From the NCBI GenBank assembly GCA_902625475.1, contig CACOBR010000013.1, forward strand, positions 1-40,577: 40,577 nucleotides of DNA. Reading direction: 5' to 3'. This DNA comes from an uncultured Alphaproteobacteria bacterium. Lineage in GTDB: Bacteria > Pseudomonadota > Alphaproteobacteria > Rhodobacterales > Rhodobacteraceae. The position numbers and the translations under genes were made by a program. Below are positions 1-8,716 of the stretch, one piece after another (the stretch's first letter is position 1; each line of letters starts with the position of its first letter). The notes under the pieces were generated by a model that saw only the letters and a program-made list of their open reading frames with translations, searched no databases and was not told the DNA's origin.

Positions 1-1594
1 TGGTAAAGAGGTAGATTATATTTTAGTTGATGCTGGAGTAACTTTTCCAGATCCAGAGTATACACCTGGTGTAGACCTTATAATGCCGGATACTTCATTT
101 ATTGAAAATAATATAAGTAATTTTAAAGCAATATTTATAACTCATGCTCATGAAGATCACATTGGTTCTCTTACCCATTTATTTGAGTATATAGAAGCTC
201 CAATTTATTGTGGAAAATTTACAGCATTAATTGCAAAGTCTAAAATAAGTAAAGGTGGAGGAAATACTAAACTAGTTAGGATAGTAGATCATTACCCAAA
301 AATGATAAAAGTTGGCTCTTTTAATGTAGGATTTGTAAATATTTCTCATTCTATTCCAGAAGCATCGGGTTTAGTTATAGAAACCCCATGTTCACGAATT
401 TTTCACTCGGGTGATTTTAAAGTTGATCATTCTCCAGTTCTTGGAAAACCATTTAATAATGAATTATTAAGTAAAATTGGAAGAAAAGGTATCAATACAT
501 TGGTGTGTGATAGCACTAACGTTTTTAATGAACATAAGGGTCGTTCAGAAGCTAGTTTACTTGATAATTTTGTAAAATTATTTATGGAAGTAAAAGGAGT
601 AATCGTTGCTACTACTTTTGCTTCTAATTTAGCGAGATTGAAAACCTTAGCATCTGCAGCACATCAATCGGGAAGGTCACTAGTAGTATTTGGCAGAGCA
701 ATGAATAATATGATAAATTATGGAAAAGAGAGTGGAATACTTAAAGACTTTCCTGATATTCTTTCACCAAGAGCTGCAAAATTGGTCCCTAAAAGTCATC
801 TATTAATTTTAGCAAGTGGAAGCCAAGGAGAACCAAGAGCTGCATCTGCTCAACTTGCTAGAGAAGGTTACATGGGCTTTACAATTGGTAAAGGTGATGT
901 TTTTTTGTTTTCTTCAAAAACTATTCCTGGTAACGAACTTCGTGTTTCTTATATAATAGACCAACTTGAACGTAAGGAAGTTCAAGTTATAGAGGATAAA
1001 AATGGATTATTTCATGTGTCTGGTCATGCTAATAAACCTGATCTACAAATTTTTCACAATTTAATTTCGCCTGATTTATTTATACCCATGCATGGGGAAT
1101 TTAGACATTTGAAAGAGCATATAAGGATAGCAAAAGAGGCAGGTATCAAAACACTTTTAGTGCAAAATGGTGATGTTGCTCAAATTTCAAATAGTTCAAG
1201 TGCCTCAATTATTGATAAAGTAGAGCATGGTAGGATTTTCTTAGACGGATCTCTACTAATTGATGAAGAGGAAGGAGTAGTATCCGAAAGAAAGAAACTA
1301 ATGTATAATGGGATTGTCAACGTCTCTATTTTGATAAATGATGTCAGCCCTTATACTCATTTTGTGTTGGACTTTATTGGTGTATCCACCACTATTGATT
1401 TTAAGAATGAAGTTATTAACCATCTAGAAAATGAAATTAACTTTTTTATTAATAATAAAATTAAAAGTTTAAAGAATTGTGAAAATTATCTTTTTGAGAC
1501 AGAGGTGAGGAGAGTTTTGAATAAATTTTTTAAAAATGAGATAGGTAAAAAACCTCAAATTTCAATTTGTATTCATAGAATAGATATAAGTTAA
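1..1594 (+). CDS. rnj: Ribonuclease J (5'-truncated by window edge)
   Basis: Metallo-beta-lactamase/beta-CASP ribonuclease of the RNase J family, acting in the cytoplasm on mRNA decay and rRNA maturation. The reading frame is open from base 2, before the first ATG at base 83, and the 27 upstream codons (reading LVDAGVTFPD and PGVDLIMPD) are typical RNase J, so the ATG at 83 is internal and the true start lies outside the window. Visible motifs are the zinc-binding THAHEDH (bases about 140-160), SHSIPEA, the GDFK metal site, SGSQGEP in the beta-CASP part, and the SGHA and PMHGEFRHL motifs. A C-terminal domain follows and ends at a TAA at 1592. Family assignment is secure. Only the N-terminal few dozen residues are missing. 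Confidence 0.95.
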   Translation, partial: GKEVDYILVDAGVTFPDPEYTPGVDLIMPDTSFIENNISNFKAIFITHAHEDHIGSLTHLFEYIEAPIYCGKFTALIAKSKISKGGGNTKLVRIVDHYPKMIKVGSFNVGFVNISHSIPEASGLVIETPCSRIFHSGDFKVDHSPVLGKPFNNELLSKIGRKGINTLVCDSTNVFNEHKGRSEASLLDNFVKLFMEVKGVIVATTFASNLARLKTLASAAHQSGRSLVVFGRAMNNMINYGKESGILKDFPDILSPRAAKLVPKSHLLILASGSQGEPRAASAQLAREGYMGFTIGKGDVFLFSSKTIPGNELRVSYIIDQLERKEVQVIEDKNGLFHVSGHANKPDLQIFHNLISPDLFIPMHGEFRHLKEHIRIAKEAGIKTLLVQNGDVAQISNSSSASIIDKVEHGRIFLDGSLLIDEEEGVVSERKKLMYNGIVNVSILINDVSPYTHFVLDFIGVSTTIDFKNEVINHLENEINFFINNKIKSLKNCENYLFETEVRRVLNKFFKNEIGKKPQISICIHRIDIS

Positions 1595-1717
1595 AAATAA
1601 TTTAACTCTATTAAAGCATAATTTTATTCCAAAAAATAATCTTTACTTAAGTCTCTAATTTAATAAGTTAATTGTATTATCTGAAACATCAATGTAAGGT
1701 AAATTAATTGTTTAGAT

Positions 1718-1722
1718 GAGGA
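1718..1722 (+). promoter_or_regulatory. Ribosome binding site of fpr that decides a TTG start
   Basis: GAGGA lies 4 bases before the TTG at 1727. There is no in-frame ATG before residue 46 of the reductase, where FAD-domain sequence is already under way, so this site supports the TTG as the start. Confidence 0.55.
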
Positions 1723-1726
1723 TTGA

Positions 1727-2515
1727 TTGAGTACATCTAGAAAATCATATTTAGGACTTGAGAAGTTAGAAGTTTTCTCAATTAGGCACTGGACTAAAAG
1801 GACTTTTTCTTTTCAATGTAAACGTCCCAAAAACTTAAGATTTCGATCTGGTGAGTTTGTAATGATAGGTTTAGAAAATGGTGATAAGCCATTACTCAGA
1901 GCGTATTCAATAGTATCACCTAGTTGGGATGAAATTTTAGAATTTTACTCTATCAAGGTAAGTGATGGTCCATTGACATCAAGGCTTCAAAATTTGAATA
2001 AAGGAGATAGTATTTTTTTAAAACCTAAATCTGTGGGTACATTGGTTTTAGATGCTTTATTACCATCTAAAAGATTAATCCTGTTTTCTACAGGAACTGG
2101 AATAGCACCTTTTTTGAGTGTTATAAGAGATCCAGAAACTTATGAAAAATTTGAACAGGTTATTCTTACGCATACTTGTAGATATAAAGATGAATTAGAA
2201 TATGGGAAAAAAGTTTATGAGAAAACTAATAATGAAAATTTATTAAGTGAAATTATTAGTGATAAATTAAAGCTTATATCAACTACAACAAGAGAAGACA
2301 CACCATCGATGGGTAGGATGACTGAATGGCTACAAAATGGAAAATTTAAAATTAATACTGGGGCAGATCTAAATGTGGAAACTGATAGAGTTATGATTTG
2401 TGGTAGTCTTGATATGTTACAGGATCATAAAAATATATGCCTTAAAAAAGGAATGGTTGAAGGATCAAATTCTAACCCAGGGCATTTTGTAATAGAAAAA
2501 GCTTTTGTTGATTAA
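1727..2515 (+). CDS. fpr: Ferredoxin/flavodoxin--NADP(+) reductase
   Basis: A 262-residue cytoplasmic flavoprotein moving electrons between NADPH and ferredoxin or flavodoxin. The FAD-binding RAYS motif is at residues 58-61 and the NADP-binding STGTGIAPF at 121-129. The C terminus, FVIEKAFVD, matches the short bacterial class of these enzymes (for example the Rhodobacter type), whose last residues cover the flavin. Length is normal for the family. It starts with TTG behind GAGGA. Its stop codon overlaps the convergent prfC stop by 4 bases (2512-2515), leaving no room for a terminator. In related bacteria this enzyme serves oxidative-stress defence or supplies reductant to Fe-S enzymes; which role applies here cannot be seen. 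Confidence 0.93.
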   Translation: MSTSRKSYLGLEKLEVFSIRHWTKRTFSFQCKRPKNLRFRSGEFVMIGLENGDKPLLRAYSIVSPSWDEILEFYSIKVSDGPLTSRLQNLNKGDSIFLKPKSVGTLVLDALLPSKRLILFSTGTGIAPFLSVIRDPETYEKFEQVILTHTCRYKDELEYGKKVYEKTNNENLLSEIISDKLKLISTTTREDTPSMGRMTEWLQNGKFKINTGADLNVETDRVMICGSLDMLQDHKNICLKKGMVEGSNSNPGHFVIEKAFVD

Positions 2516-4116
2516 TTATTCTCATAATTAATTTCTTTTACTTTATTAAAACAAATGTCAGGATTTTCTCGAATGCTTTTTTCTAAGTCCCAGTCAATTC
2601 TGATGAGATATATGTAATCATTATCATTATCTTTTGCCATTTGGTTTATATTTTCTTGAGCAAATTTTTCTATTTGCTTTTGCTCTCCTTTTAGCCATCT
2701 TGCTGTCTTATATTGGGTGTCTTCAAATTTGACTGGTATATTATATTCTGATTGTATTCTATGCTGTAATACATCAAATTGTAGTATTCCAACTACACCG
2801 ACGATTTTATGATCACCCAAAATTGTTTTGAATAATTTAATTAATCCCTCTTCTGCAAATTGATCTAAGGATTTATTTAGATGTTTTGATTTCATAGGGT
2901 CAGTTGTAGTAATTTTTTTCATCACCTCAGGAGCAAAAGATGGAATGCCTAGAAATTTGATATTTTCGTTTTCAGTAAATGTATCACCAATTGTATATTG
3001 GCCATGGTTAGGTATACCAATTATGTCACCAGCCCAAGCTTCATCAATTAAATTCCTATCTTTAGCTAAGAATAAAATTGGATTAGAAATTGTCGTTATT
3101 TTTTTTGTCCTAACATGATAGAGTTTCATTCCCCTTTTAAACTTACCAGAACATATTCTTACAAAAGCAACTCTATCCCTATGTCTGTGATCCATATTTG
3201 CTTGAACTTTAAAGACAAAACCAGTAACTTTTTGTTCCTCTGGTTTTATCATTCTTTTTATACTTTTTCTCGGTTGTGGACAAGGGCCGTATTCTATTAT
3301 TGATCTTAACAATCTTTTTACACCTAAGGAATAAATTGCTGATCCAAAAAAAAGTGGAGATAATGAACCCTCTAGAAAGTTACTTATATTAAATTCGGAC
3401 GTTAATGACTTAATAGTATTTATTTGATCATATTCTTCGTCTAACTTACCTTTGAAAATTTTAGAAAATTCTAAATTCTTAGTTTTAGAATTTATAATTG
3501 TCGTCTCATTTCTTACATTTTTATTCTGTTTAATTAGTAACTCAATATTTCCATCACTAATTTCATAACAACCAATAAAGTCATTACCTTTACCCAATGG
3601 ATAATTTATTGGAGAGATCTCAAGAGCAAGCAACTCTTGAATTTCGTCAATAATATCTATAACCTCACGGCTCTCCCTATCCATTTTATTGCAGAATGTA
3701 ATTATTGGTAGATCTCTAAGTCTACAAATTTCAAATAATTTTTTAGTCTGACTTTCTACACCTTTAGCACCGTCTATAATCATTATTACAAAATCGACTG
3801 CTGTAAGGGTGCGATATGTATCTTCAGAAAAATCAGCATGACCTGGTGTATCTATCAAATTAAGTCTAAAGTCATTATATTTTAACGACATTGCAGATGT
3901 AGAAACTGAAATACCTCTTTCTTTTTCAATTTTTATAAAGTCTGAAATAGTCCTTTTGCTTGATGATTTTGCTCTAACTTGACCAGCAAGATTTATAGCA
4001 CCAGTTTCTAACAAAATTTGTTCAGTAAGAGTTGTTTTACCTGCATCAGGATGTGAAATGATTGCAAAAGTTCTTCTCCTTAATATATCGTTAGTGGCTG
4101 TACAAGAAATTTTCAT
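2512..4116 (-). CDS. prfC: Peptide chain release factor 3
   Basis: Translational GTPase that removes RF1 or RF2 from the ribosome after termination. The G1 loop SHPDAGKTT is at residues 21-29, the RGISVSTS switch region near 68-74, G3 DTPGHADF at 89-96 and G4 NKMD at 143-146. Domains II and III follow (for example FVFKVQANMD and GVVGILQFDVLQ). At 534 residues it is close to the usual 529. EF-G is excluded by the RF3-type signature after G1 and by the shorter length. The start is the ATG at 4114-4116. It is transcribed divergently from the SDR gene across a 164-base spacer that contains an inverted repeat. The other termination genes, prfA and prmC, lie about 11 kb away, so it is not in an operon with them. 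Confidence 0.96.
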   Translation of the reverse strand: MKISCTATNDILRRRTFAIISHPDAGKTTLTEQILLETGAINLAGQVRAKSSSKRTISDFIKIEKERGISVSTSAMSLKYNDFRLNLIDTPGHADFSEDTYRTLTAVDFVIMIIDGAKGVESQTKKLFEICRLRDLPIITFCNKMDRESREVIDIIDEIQELLALEISPINYPLGKGNDFIGCYEISDGNIELLIKQNKNVRNETTIINSKTKNLEFSKIFKGKLDEEYDQINTIKSLTSEFNISNFLEGSLSPLFFGSAIYSLGVKRLLRSIIEYGPCPQPRKSIKRMIKPEEQKVTGFVFKVQANMDHRHRDRVAFVRICSGKFKRGMKLYHVRTKKITTISNPILFLAKDRNLIDEAWAGDIIGIPNHGQYTIGDTFTENENIKFLGIPSFAPEVMKKITTTDPMKSKHLNKSLDQFAEEGLIKLFKTILGDHKIVGVVGILQFDVLQHRIQSEYNIPVKFEDTQYKTARWLKGEQKQIEKFAQENINQMAKDNDNDYIYLIRIDWDLEKSIRENPDICFNKVKEINYENN

Positions 4117-4167
4117 GACTATTGAATTTTTAAGCTAAATAAGTCTGATTTTTAAAATATATCATTT

Positions 4168-4193
4168 GATTACATTTGAGTAGTGATGTAATC
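4168..4193. repeat. Inverted repeat between prfC and the SDR gene
   Basis: Perfect 8-base arms, GATTACAT and ATGTAATC, are separated by 10 bases. The centre lies about 65 bases upstream of the prfC start and about 100 bases upstream of the divergent SDR start. It could be an operator for a dimeric regulator or a hairpin in the prfC leader. No T-run follows on either strand, so a terminator is unlikely. The regulator is unknown. Confidence 0.4.
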
Positions 4194-4280
4194 CTTAAAA
4201 CTTTGTAAATAACATCTATCATACATTATAAATTTTAGATAGTATGTAAATTATTATTAATTTTACAAAGAGAGATATTT

Positions 4281-5057
4281 ATGGATTTAGGCATTAAAGG
4301 AAAAAAAGCTATAGTATGCGCTTCTTCTAGAGGATTAGGATTTGGTTGCGCTGAAGCTCTAGCAAAAGCTGGTGTATCTTTAACAATTTGTTCGAGAACA
4401 AAAGAAGATATTGAAAAAGCTGCAGATCAATTATCCTCACATAACGTAAAAATTACTGCAATAACATGTGATATTACCACGGAAGAGGGAAAAAATAAAA
4501 TACTAGAAGCTTCTGACTCACCCGATATATTAATAAATAATGCTGGAGGGCCTCCTCCAGGTATTTGGTCTGATTGGGTTCGTGAAGATTTTTTAAAAGC
4601 TTTAAACTCTAATATGTTGACTCCAATTGATCTTATTAAAAAAGTTTTACCTATTATGATTGAAAAAAAATGGGGTAGGATTGTTAACATTACGAGTCAA
4701 GCTGTCAAAGCTCCTGTTCCAGCTTTAGGCTTATCTAATTCTGCACGTACTGGCCTTACAGGTTATGTAGCGGGAACATCAAGGCAAGTGGCAAGGTTTG
4801 GTGTAACAATAAACAACCTTTTGCCCGGAATGCATGACACTAAAAGATTAATTGATTTGGACAAGGCAATGAGTAAAGAAAAAAAAATCTCATTTGAAGA
4901 GGCTAGAAATTTAAGAAAAGATACTATTCCAATTGGTAGATATGGTACAATTGAAGAATTTGGAAATACCTGTGCATTTCTTTGTTCCCAACATTCTGGT
5001 TTCATAATAGGTCAAAACATTCTTTTAGATGGAGGAGCAGTTAACTCAACTATTTAA
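4281..5057 (+). CDS. Short-chain dehydrogenase/reductase-like protein lacking YxxxK
   Basis: A 258-residue protein with a Rossmann fold. A degenerate nucleotide-binding motif, ASSRGLG, sits at residues 14-20, NNAGG at 86-90 and ITSQ with the usual serine at 137-140. Where classical SDRs have the catalytic YxxxK, this protein reads SNSAR (152-156), so the tyrosine and lysine are replaced by serine and arginine. From memory, this matches a described group of FabG-like SDRs (BKR_like_SDR_like) without a perfect catalytic tetrad; their substrate is not known to me. The GGPPPG stretch after NNAG also fits that group. An AGAGAGAT purine tract precedes the ATG. The ABC ATPase gene follows after 45 bases on the same strand, so co-transcription is possible. 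Confidence 0.85.
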   Translation: MDLGIKGKKAIVCASSRGLGFGCAEALAKAGVSLTICSRTKEDIEKAADQLSSHNVKITAITCDITTEEGKNKILEASDSPDILINNAGGPPPGIWSDWVREDFLKALNSNMLTPIDLIKKVLPIMIEKKWGRIVNITSQAVKAPVPALGLSNSARTGLTGYVAGTSRQVARFGVTINNLLPGMHDTKRLIDLDKAMSKEKKISFEEARNLRKDTIPIGRYGTIEEFGNTCAFLCSQHSGFIIGQNILLDGGAVNSTI

Positions 5058-5102
5058 AAATTTATCAATTACATATATCTACAATAAGCTGCAACCTCAT
5101 TT

Positions 5103-6188
5103 ATGAAAATAGATTATTCATTAGAACTTATTAATATTTCAAAAAAATTTGATAGCCGAAATGTGGTTGAAAATTTAAACTTGTCGATATTACCAGGTAA
5201 AATTACTTGCCTTTTAGGTCCTTCTGGTTGTGGTAAATCTACAACTTTAAGGATTGCAGCTGGATTAGAGACACAAGATAGTGGGATAGTAAAAATAAAT
5301 GGAAATTTGATATCAAAACCTAAGGTTTGTCATTTACCTCCAGAAAAACGAAATATTGGCTTTATGTTCCAAGATTTTGCTCTTTTTCCTCATTTAACAG
5401 TAAAAAAAAATATAGAGTTTGGAATACCAAAAAAAAAATATGAATCTTTGGGTAATTTTTCTGCAAACCATCTTCTAAAAAAAATTGGTCTGGATGGGTT
5501 TCAACAAAAATATCCACATACACTTTCTGGCGGAGAACAGCAAAGGATTGCTCTTGCTAGAGCAATTTCAAGGATTCCTATGGTAATGCTGATGGATGAA
5601 CCCTTTTCTGGTTTAGATAAGAGATTAAGAGATGAAATAAGAGATGAAACCATTGAAATACTCAGAAATGAAGGGGTAGCAGTATTAATTGTTACTCATG
5701 AACCTGAAGAGGCTATGAACATGGCTGATAATATTGCATTAATGAGAGATGGTAAAATTATTCAGCAAGGGGCTCCTTATAATATTTATAATAAGCCAAT
5801 AGACAAAAATGTAGCATCTTTTTTTTCAGATATAAACACATTACATAGTAAGGTAAAAAATGGAAGAACTGAAACTCCTTTTGGTCCATTTATAACACCT
5901 GGCTTTAAAGAGGGCTCTGATGTAGAGATAATTATTAGGCCTCAACACTTAAAAATAGATTTTGATAGAAATGGTAAAGGGCCTAGCCCTACTATTCAAG
6001 ATGGTGTGCCCGCGAGAGGTAAAGTTTCTTTTTCAAGATTCATTGGTAAAGAAAGTATAATAGAATTCATTATGGAAAGAGATGGATCAAAGCTAAAGGC
6101 TTCTATTCCAGGTGTTTTTTTGCCAGATATAGAAACACCTTTATGGTTATCAATGAGAAGAGATCGTTGTTTTGTTTTTTTAAAATAG
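5103..6188 (+). CDS. ABC transporter ATP-binding protein (iron/spermidine/sulfate importer type)
   Basis: A 361-residue nucleotide-binding subunit of an importer. Walker A GPSGCGKST is at 39-47, the Q-loop glutamine at 90, the signature LSGGEQQ at 141-147, Walker B VMLMDEP at 161-167, the D-loop SGLDKR just after it, and the switch histidine at 199. From about residue 240 there is a TOBE-like regulatory domain containing IIRPQHLKI. The architecture matches FbpC/PotA/CysA-type ATPases, with FbpC-like Fe(III) import a reasonable but unproven guess. No permease or substrate-binding protein gene is visible: an SDR lies upstream and tatA begins 114 bases downstream. The partner permease must be elsewhere, or the ATPase is shared between systems. 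Confidence 0.88.
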   Translation: MKIDYSLELINISKKFDSRNVVENLNLSILPGKITCLLGPSGCGKSTTLRIAAGLETQDSGIVKINGNLISKPKVCHLPPEKRNIGFMFQDFALFPHLTVKKNIEFGIPKKKYESLGNFSANHLLKKIGLDGFQQKYPHTLSGGEQQRIALARAISRIPMVMLMDEPFSGLDKRLRDEIRDETIEILRNEGVAVLIVTHEPEEAMNMADNIALMRDGKIIQQGAPYNIYNKPIDKNVASFFSDINTLHSKVKNGRTETPFGPFITPGFKEGSDVEIIIRPQHLKIDFDRNGKGPSPTIQDGVPARGKVSFSRFIGKESIIEFIMERDGSKLKASIPGVFLPDIETPLWLSMRRDRCFVFLK

Positions 6189-6290
6189 TTTTTATGACTT
6201 TTTATATCCACCAATATATTTACTTTTATTTTTTAAAGATATAGTTATGTACTAGATATTTAAACTAATTTAGTAATTTAAATTCAAAAC

Positions 6291-6295
6291 AGGAG
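6291..6295 (+). promoter_or_regulatory. Strong ribosome binding site of tatA
   Basis: AGGAG ends 7 bases before the ATG at 6303. It is one of the clearer Shine-Dalgarno sequences in the window, in keeping with the high stoichiometry of TatA in the translocase. Confidence 0.6.
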
Positions 6296-6302
6296 TATTT
6301 TA

Positions 6303-6521
6303 ATGTTAAATAATATTGGATTACCTGGAATATTATTGATTGCTGTCGTTGTTCTTGTTCTATTTGGAAGAGGAAAAATTTCAGGTCTTATGGGAGAAGT
6401 TGGAAAAGGTATCACTAGCTTTAAAAAAGGTATTAATGAAGGAAAAGCGGAACTTGAAGAAGCAGAGCAGGAAGCTGTATCGGATGTTAAAGATGTGACC
6501 CCTGAAAAGGATAAGAGTTAA
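6303..6521 (+). CDS. tatA: Sec-independent protein translocase subunit TatA
   Basis: A 72-residue inner-membrane protein that oligomerises to form the Tat conduit for folded proteins. A single N-terminal membrane helix (about residues 7-21) is followed by the FGRGK hinge and an amphipathic helix with [13 protein letters not shown], all typical of TatA. An acidic tail ends the protein. It is the first gene of tatA-tatB-tatC, with tatB 24 bases downstream. TatA rather than TatB is indicated by its short length, the FG..K hinge and the absence of the GPKELP motif found in the next gene. Confidence 0.95.
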   Translation: MLNNIGLPGILLIAVVVLVLFGRGKISGLMGEVGKGITSFKKGINEGKAELEEAEQEAVSDVKDVTPEKDKS

Positions 6522-6545
6522 ATTTTTAAAAATTGGTGCTAATTC

Positions 6546-6935
6546 ATGTTTGATCTTGGTTGGTTAGAATTATTAGTTATTGGAATTACAGCTTTAATTG
6601 TAGTAGGACCAAAAGAGTTACCACAACTCTTTAGGACAGTTGGTAGGTTTTTTGGAAAAATTAAAGCAATGGCGAGGGAGTTTTCGAAGAGCATGGAAGA
6701 AGCTGCTAATGAAAGTGGCTTAAAGGATGCTAGTCGAACGTTAAATTCTATAACGGACTTTCATAAAAAAACAAAATTACCAACCAAAAAAAACTTAGAA
6801 CAAAAATTTAAAGAAAAAATAAACCCCATAGAAGAATCAATTAAATCAACAGGAAACTTTTCTTTTAAAGGTGATAAGCTTGCTGAAAAAAAATTAAACA
6901 TAGATAGCAAAAACAAAAAAGATAAAAATTTCTAA
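6546..6935 (+). CDS. tatB: Sec-independent protein translocase subunit TatB
   Basis: A 129-residue inner-membrane protein that pairs with TatC to bind twin-arginine signal peptides. The N terminus has the conserved glutamate at position 8 inside one membrane helix, then the TatB hallmark GPKELP and an amphipathic helix ([18 protein letters not shown]). The remaining 75 or so residues are lysine-rich, low-complexity and probably disordered. It lies between tatA (24 bases upstream) and tatC (59 bases downstream) in one transcription direction. Confidence 0.94.
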   Translation: MFDLGWLELLVIGITALIVVGPKELPQLFRTVGRFFGKIKAMAREFSKSMEEAANESGLKDASRTLNSITDFHKKTKLPTKKNLEQKFKEKINPIEESIKSTGNFSFKGDKLAEKKLNIDSKNKKDKNF

Positions 6936-6994
6936 TCTTTTTCCATAAAATTACTTAATTTTTTGTTTATTTAACTTACTAAGGACTTTGATTA

Positions 6995-7828
6995 ATGAAT
7001 GATGAAAAAAATGACAGTGACGATATCGATCAGAGTTCAGCTCCACTAATTGAGCATTTAGCCGAATTAAGAAATAGACTTATAAAATCTGTAGTAGCTT
7101 TTGCAATATGTATGGTATTTTCGTTCACAATCGCTACCCCGATTTTCAATTTTTTGGCTAATCCTATTGTGAATATTTTAAAATTAAATGGTCAAGCACC
7201 TGATCTTATTTTTACCGGGTTACAGCAGGGTTTCATGGTGAATATTAGGATTTCCTTGTTTGGAGGTTTTATTTTGTCTTTTCCGTATATTAGTTTACAG
7301 ATGTGGAAATTTGTTGCTCCAGGACTTTATAAGAACGAAAAAAGAGCTTTTTTACCTTTTTTGATTGCTTCTCCAATATTATTCTTACTAGGAGCTTCAT
7401 TTTCATTTTATATAGTTATGCCATTAGCTTTTGATTTTTTTCTTGGCTTTCAACAAAATAATGAAGACTTTTCTGACCTAGTAGGTATTACGTATCTTGG
7501 AACTATCAATGAATATCTTGGGCTTACAATGAAATTCATAATTGCATTTGGCTTATGCTTCCAGTTACCTGTTTTACTAACCTTAATGGGTAAGGCTGGC
7601 TTGATTTCATCTGAAGCATTAGCTAAGTCCAGAAAATATGCAGTTGTTGGTATTTTGGTACTTGCTGCCATTGTTACTCCTCCAGATGTAATTACTCAAA
7701 TTATTTTATTTACAGTTGTGTATGCACTTTATGAAATTTCAGTAGTTTTAGTTAAATGGGTTGAGAAAAACAGAAAAGAAAATTTAGATAAGGACGATTT
7801 CTTTGATAATGAATCTGAAAAAATATAG
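6995..7828 (+). CDS. tatC: Sec-independent protein translocase subunit TatC
   Basis: A 277-residue polytopic inner-membrane protein, the twin-arginine signal receptor. The cytoplasmic N-terminal motif HLAELRNRL is at about residues 20-28. Six hydrophobic helices follow, including the conserved FSFYIVMPLAFDFF stretch and the PPDVITQ segment between helices 5 and 6. Length is close to the family norm (258 in E. coli) with a charged C-terminal tail. The gene ends 17 bases before the DUF815 ATPase gene. In many alphaproteobacteria serS and surE come next, but here serS lies about 4 kb away on the opposite strand. Confidence 0.96.
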   Translation: MNDEKNDSDDIDQSSAPLIEHLAELRNRLIKSVVAFAICMVFSFTIATPIFNFLANPIVNILKLNGQAPDLIFTGLQQGFMVNIRISLFGGFILSFPYISLQMWKFVAPGLYKNEKRAFLPFLIASPILFLLGASFSFYIVMPLAFDFFLGFQQNNEDFSDLVGITYLGTINEYLGLTMKFIIAFGLCFQLPVLLTLMGKAGLISSEALAKSRKYAVVGILVLAAIVTPPDVITQIILFTVVYALYEISVVLVKWVEKNRKENLDKDDFFDNESEKI

Positions 7829-7845
7829 AAATTAACCCAAATATT

Positions 7846-8697
7846 ATGAATTCTTTTGAGGATAAAAATTTAAAAAGAATAGCAGATGCGCTGGAAAGAC
7901 TTATACCGCCTCCTATAAACTTACAAAATTTGAATAGTTCAAATTTGTTTGTGTGGAAAACCAACCCAGATCAATTGATTTTTATAGAGAATAGTAACTT
8001 ATTAACTTTAGAGATGCTCATCGGTATAAATCATAATAAAAAGACACTCTATAATAATACACTAAAGTTTGCGAGGGGATTTCCTGCTAACAATGTTTTA
8101 TTATGGGGTGCCAGGGGTACCGGTAAGTCTTCATTGGTAAAGTTGATACATAATAAAATTTCTTCAGATTATAATTCTCTTAAACTTATACAAGTAAAAA
8201 AAGAGGATATTTCATCATTAGATAGACTATTATCTATACTGAAACAAACAGAGGATAATTATAATTTTATAATATATTGTGACGATCTTTCTTTTTCTGA
8301 AGAAAATGATGATTTTAAAATATTAAAAGTATTATTAGATGGAGGTTTGATTGAAAAACCAAAAAATGTTATCTTTTACTGCACTTCAAATAGAAAACAT
8401 TTAATTCCTAGAGATATGTCAGAAAATGTTTCCTCTTCTATTTCTCCAACTGAAGCGGTAGAAGAAAAAGTTTCTTTATCAGATCGATTTGGATTGATAT
8501 TAGGATTCTACCCATTTTCACAGGATCAATTTATCGAAATCATAATTAATTACAAAGATAATTATAAAATACCAATAAGTAATGAAGAAACAATAAAGGA
8601 GGCCATTGAATGGCAACAAACAAGAGGTGCTAGATCTGGTAGAGTTGCATGGCAATTTATATTGTTCTTAGCAGGAAAGTATGAAATCAATCTTTAA
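7846..8697 (+). CDS. DUF815-family P-loop ATPase
   Basis: A 283-residue AAA-like ATPase of the DUF815 family, cytoplasmic and of unestablished function. The N terminus (NLKRIADALERLIPPP) is typical of the family. Walker A GARGTGKSS is at residues 88-96, a Walker B-like FIIYCDDLSF at 141-150, a probable sensor-1 region FYCTSNRKHL, and SDRFG with a candidate arginine finger further on. No membrane segment is seen. In alphaproteobacteria this gene is usually near nlpD and yajC. Here it directly follows tatC by 17 bases and converges on nlpD with 19 bases between the stops. It may be co-transcribed with tatABC, but a role in Tat export would be speculation. Confidence 0.85.
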   Translation: MNSFEDKNLKRIADALERLIPPPINLQNLNSSNLFVWKTNPDQLIFIENSNLLTLEMLIGINHNKKTLYNNTLKFARGFPANNVLLWGARGTGKSSLVKLIHNKISSDYNSLKLIQVKKEDISSLDRLLSILKQTEDNYNFIIYCDDLSFSEENDDFKILKVLLDGGLIEKPKNVIFYCTSNRKHLIPRDMSENVSSSISPTEAVEEKVSLSDRFGLILGFYPFSQDQFIEIIINYKDNYKIPISNEETIKEAIEWQQTRGARSGRVAWQFILFLAGKYEINL

Positions 8698-8716
8698 TTT
8701 TTCATAATAAGAAATT

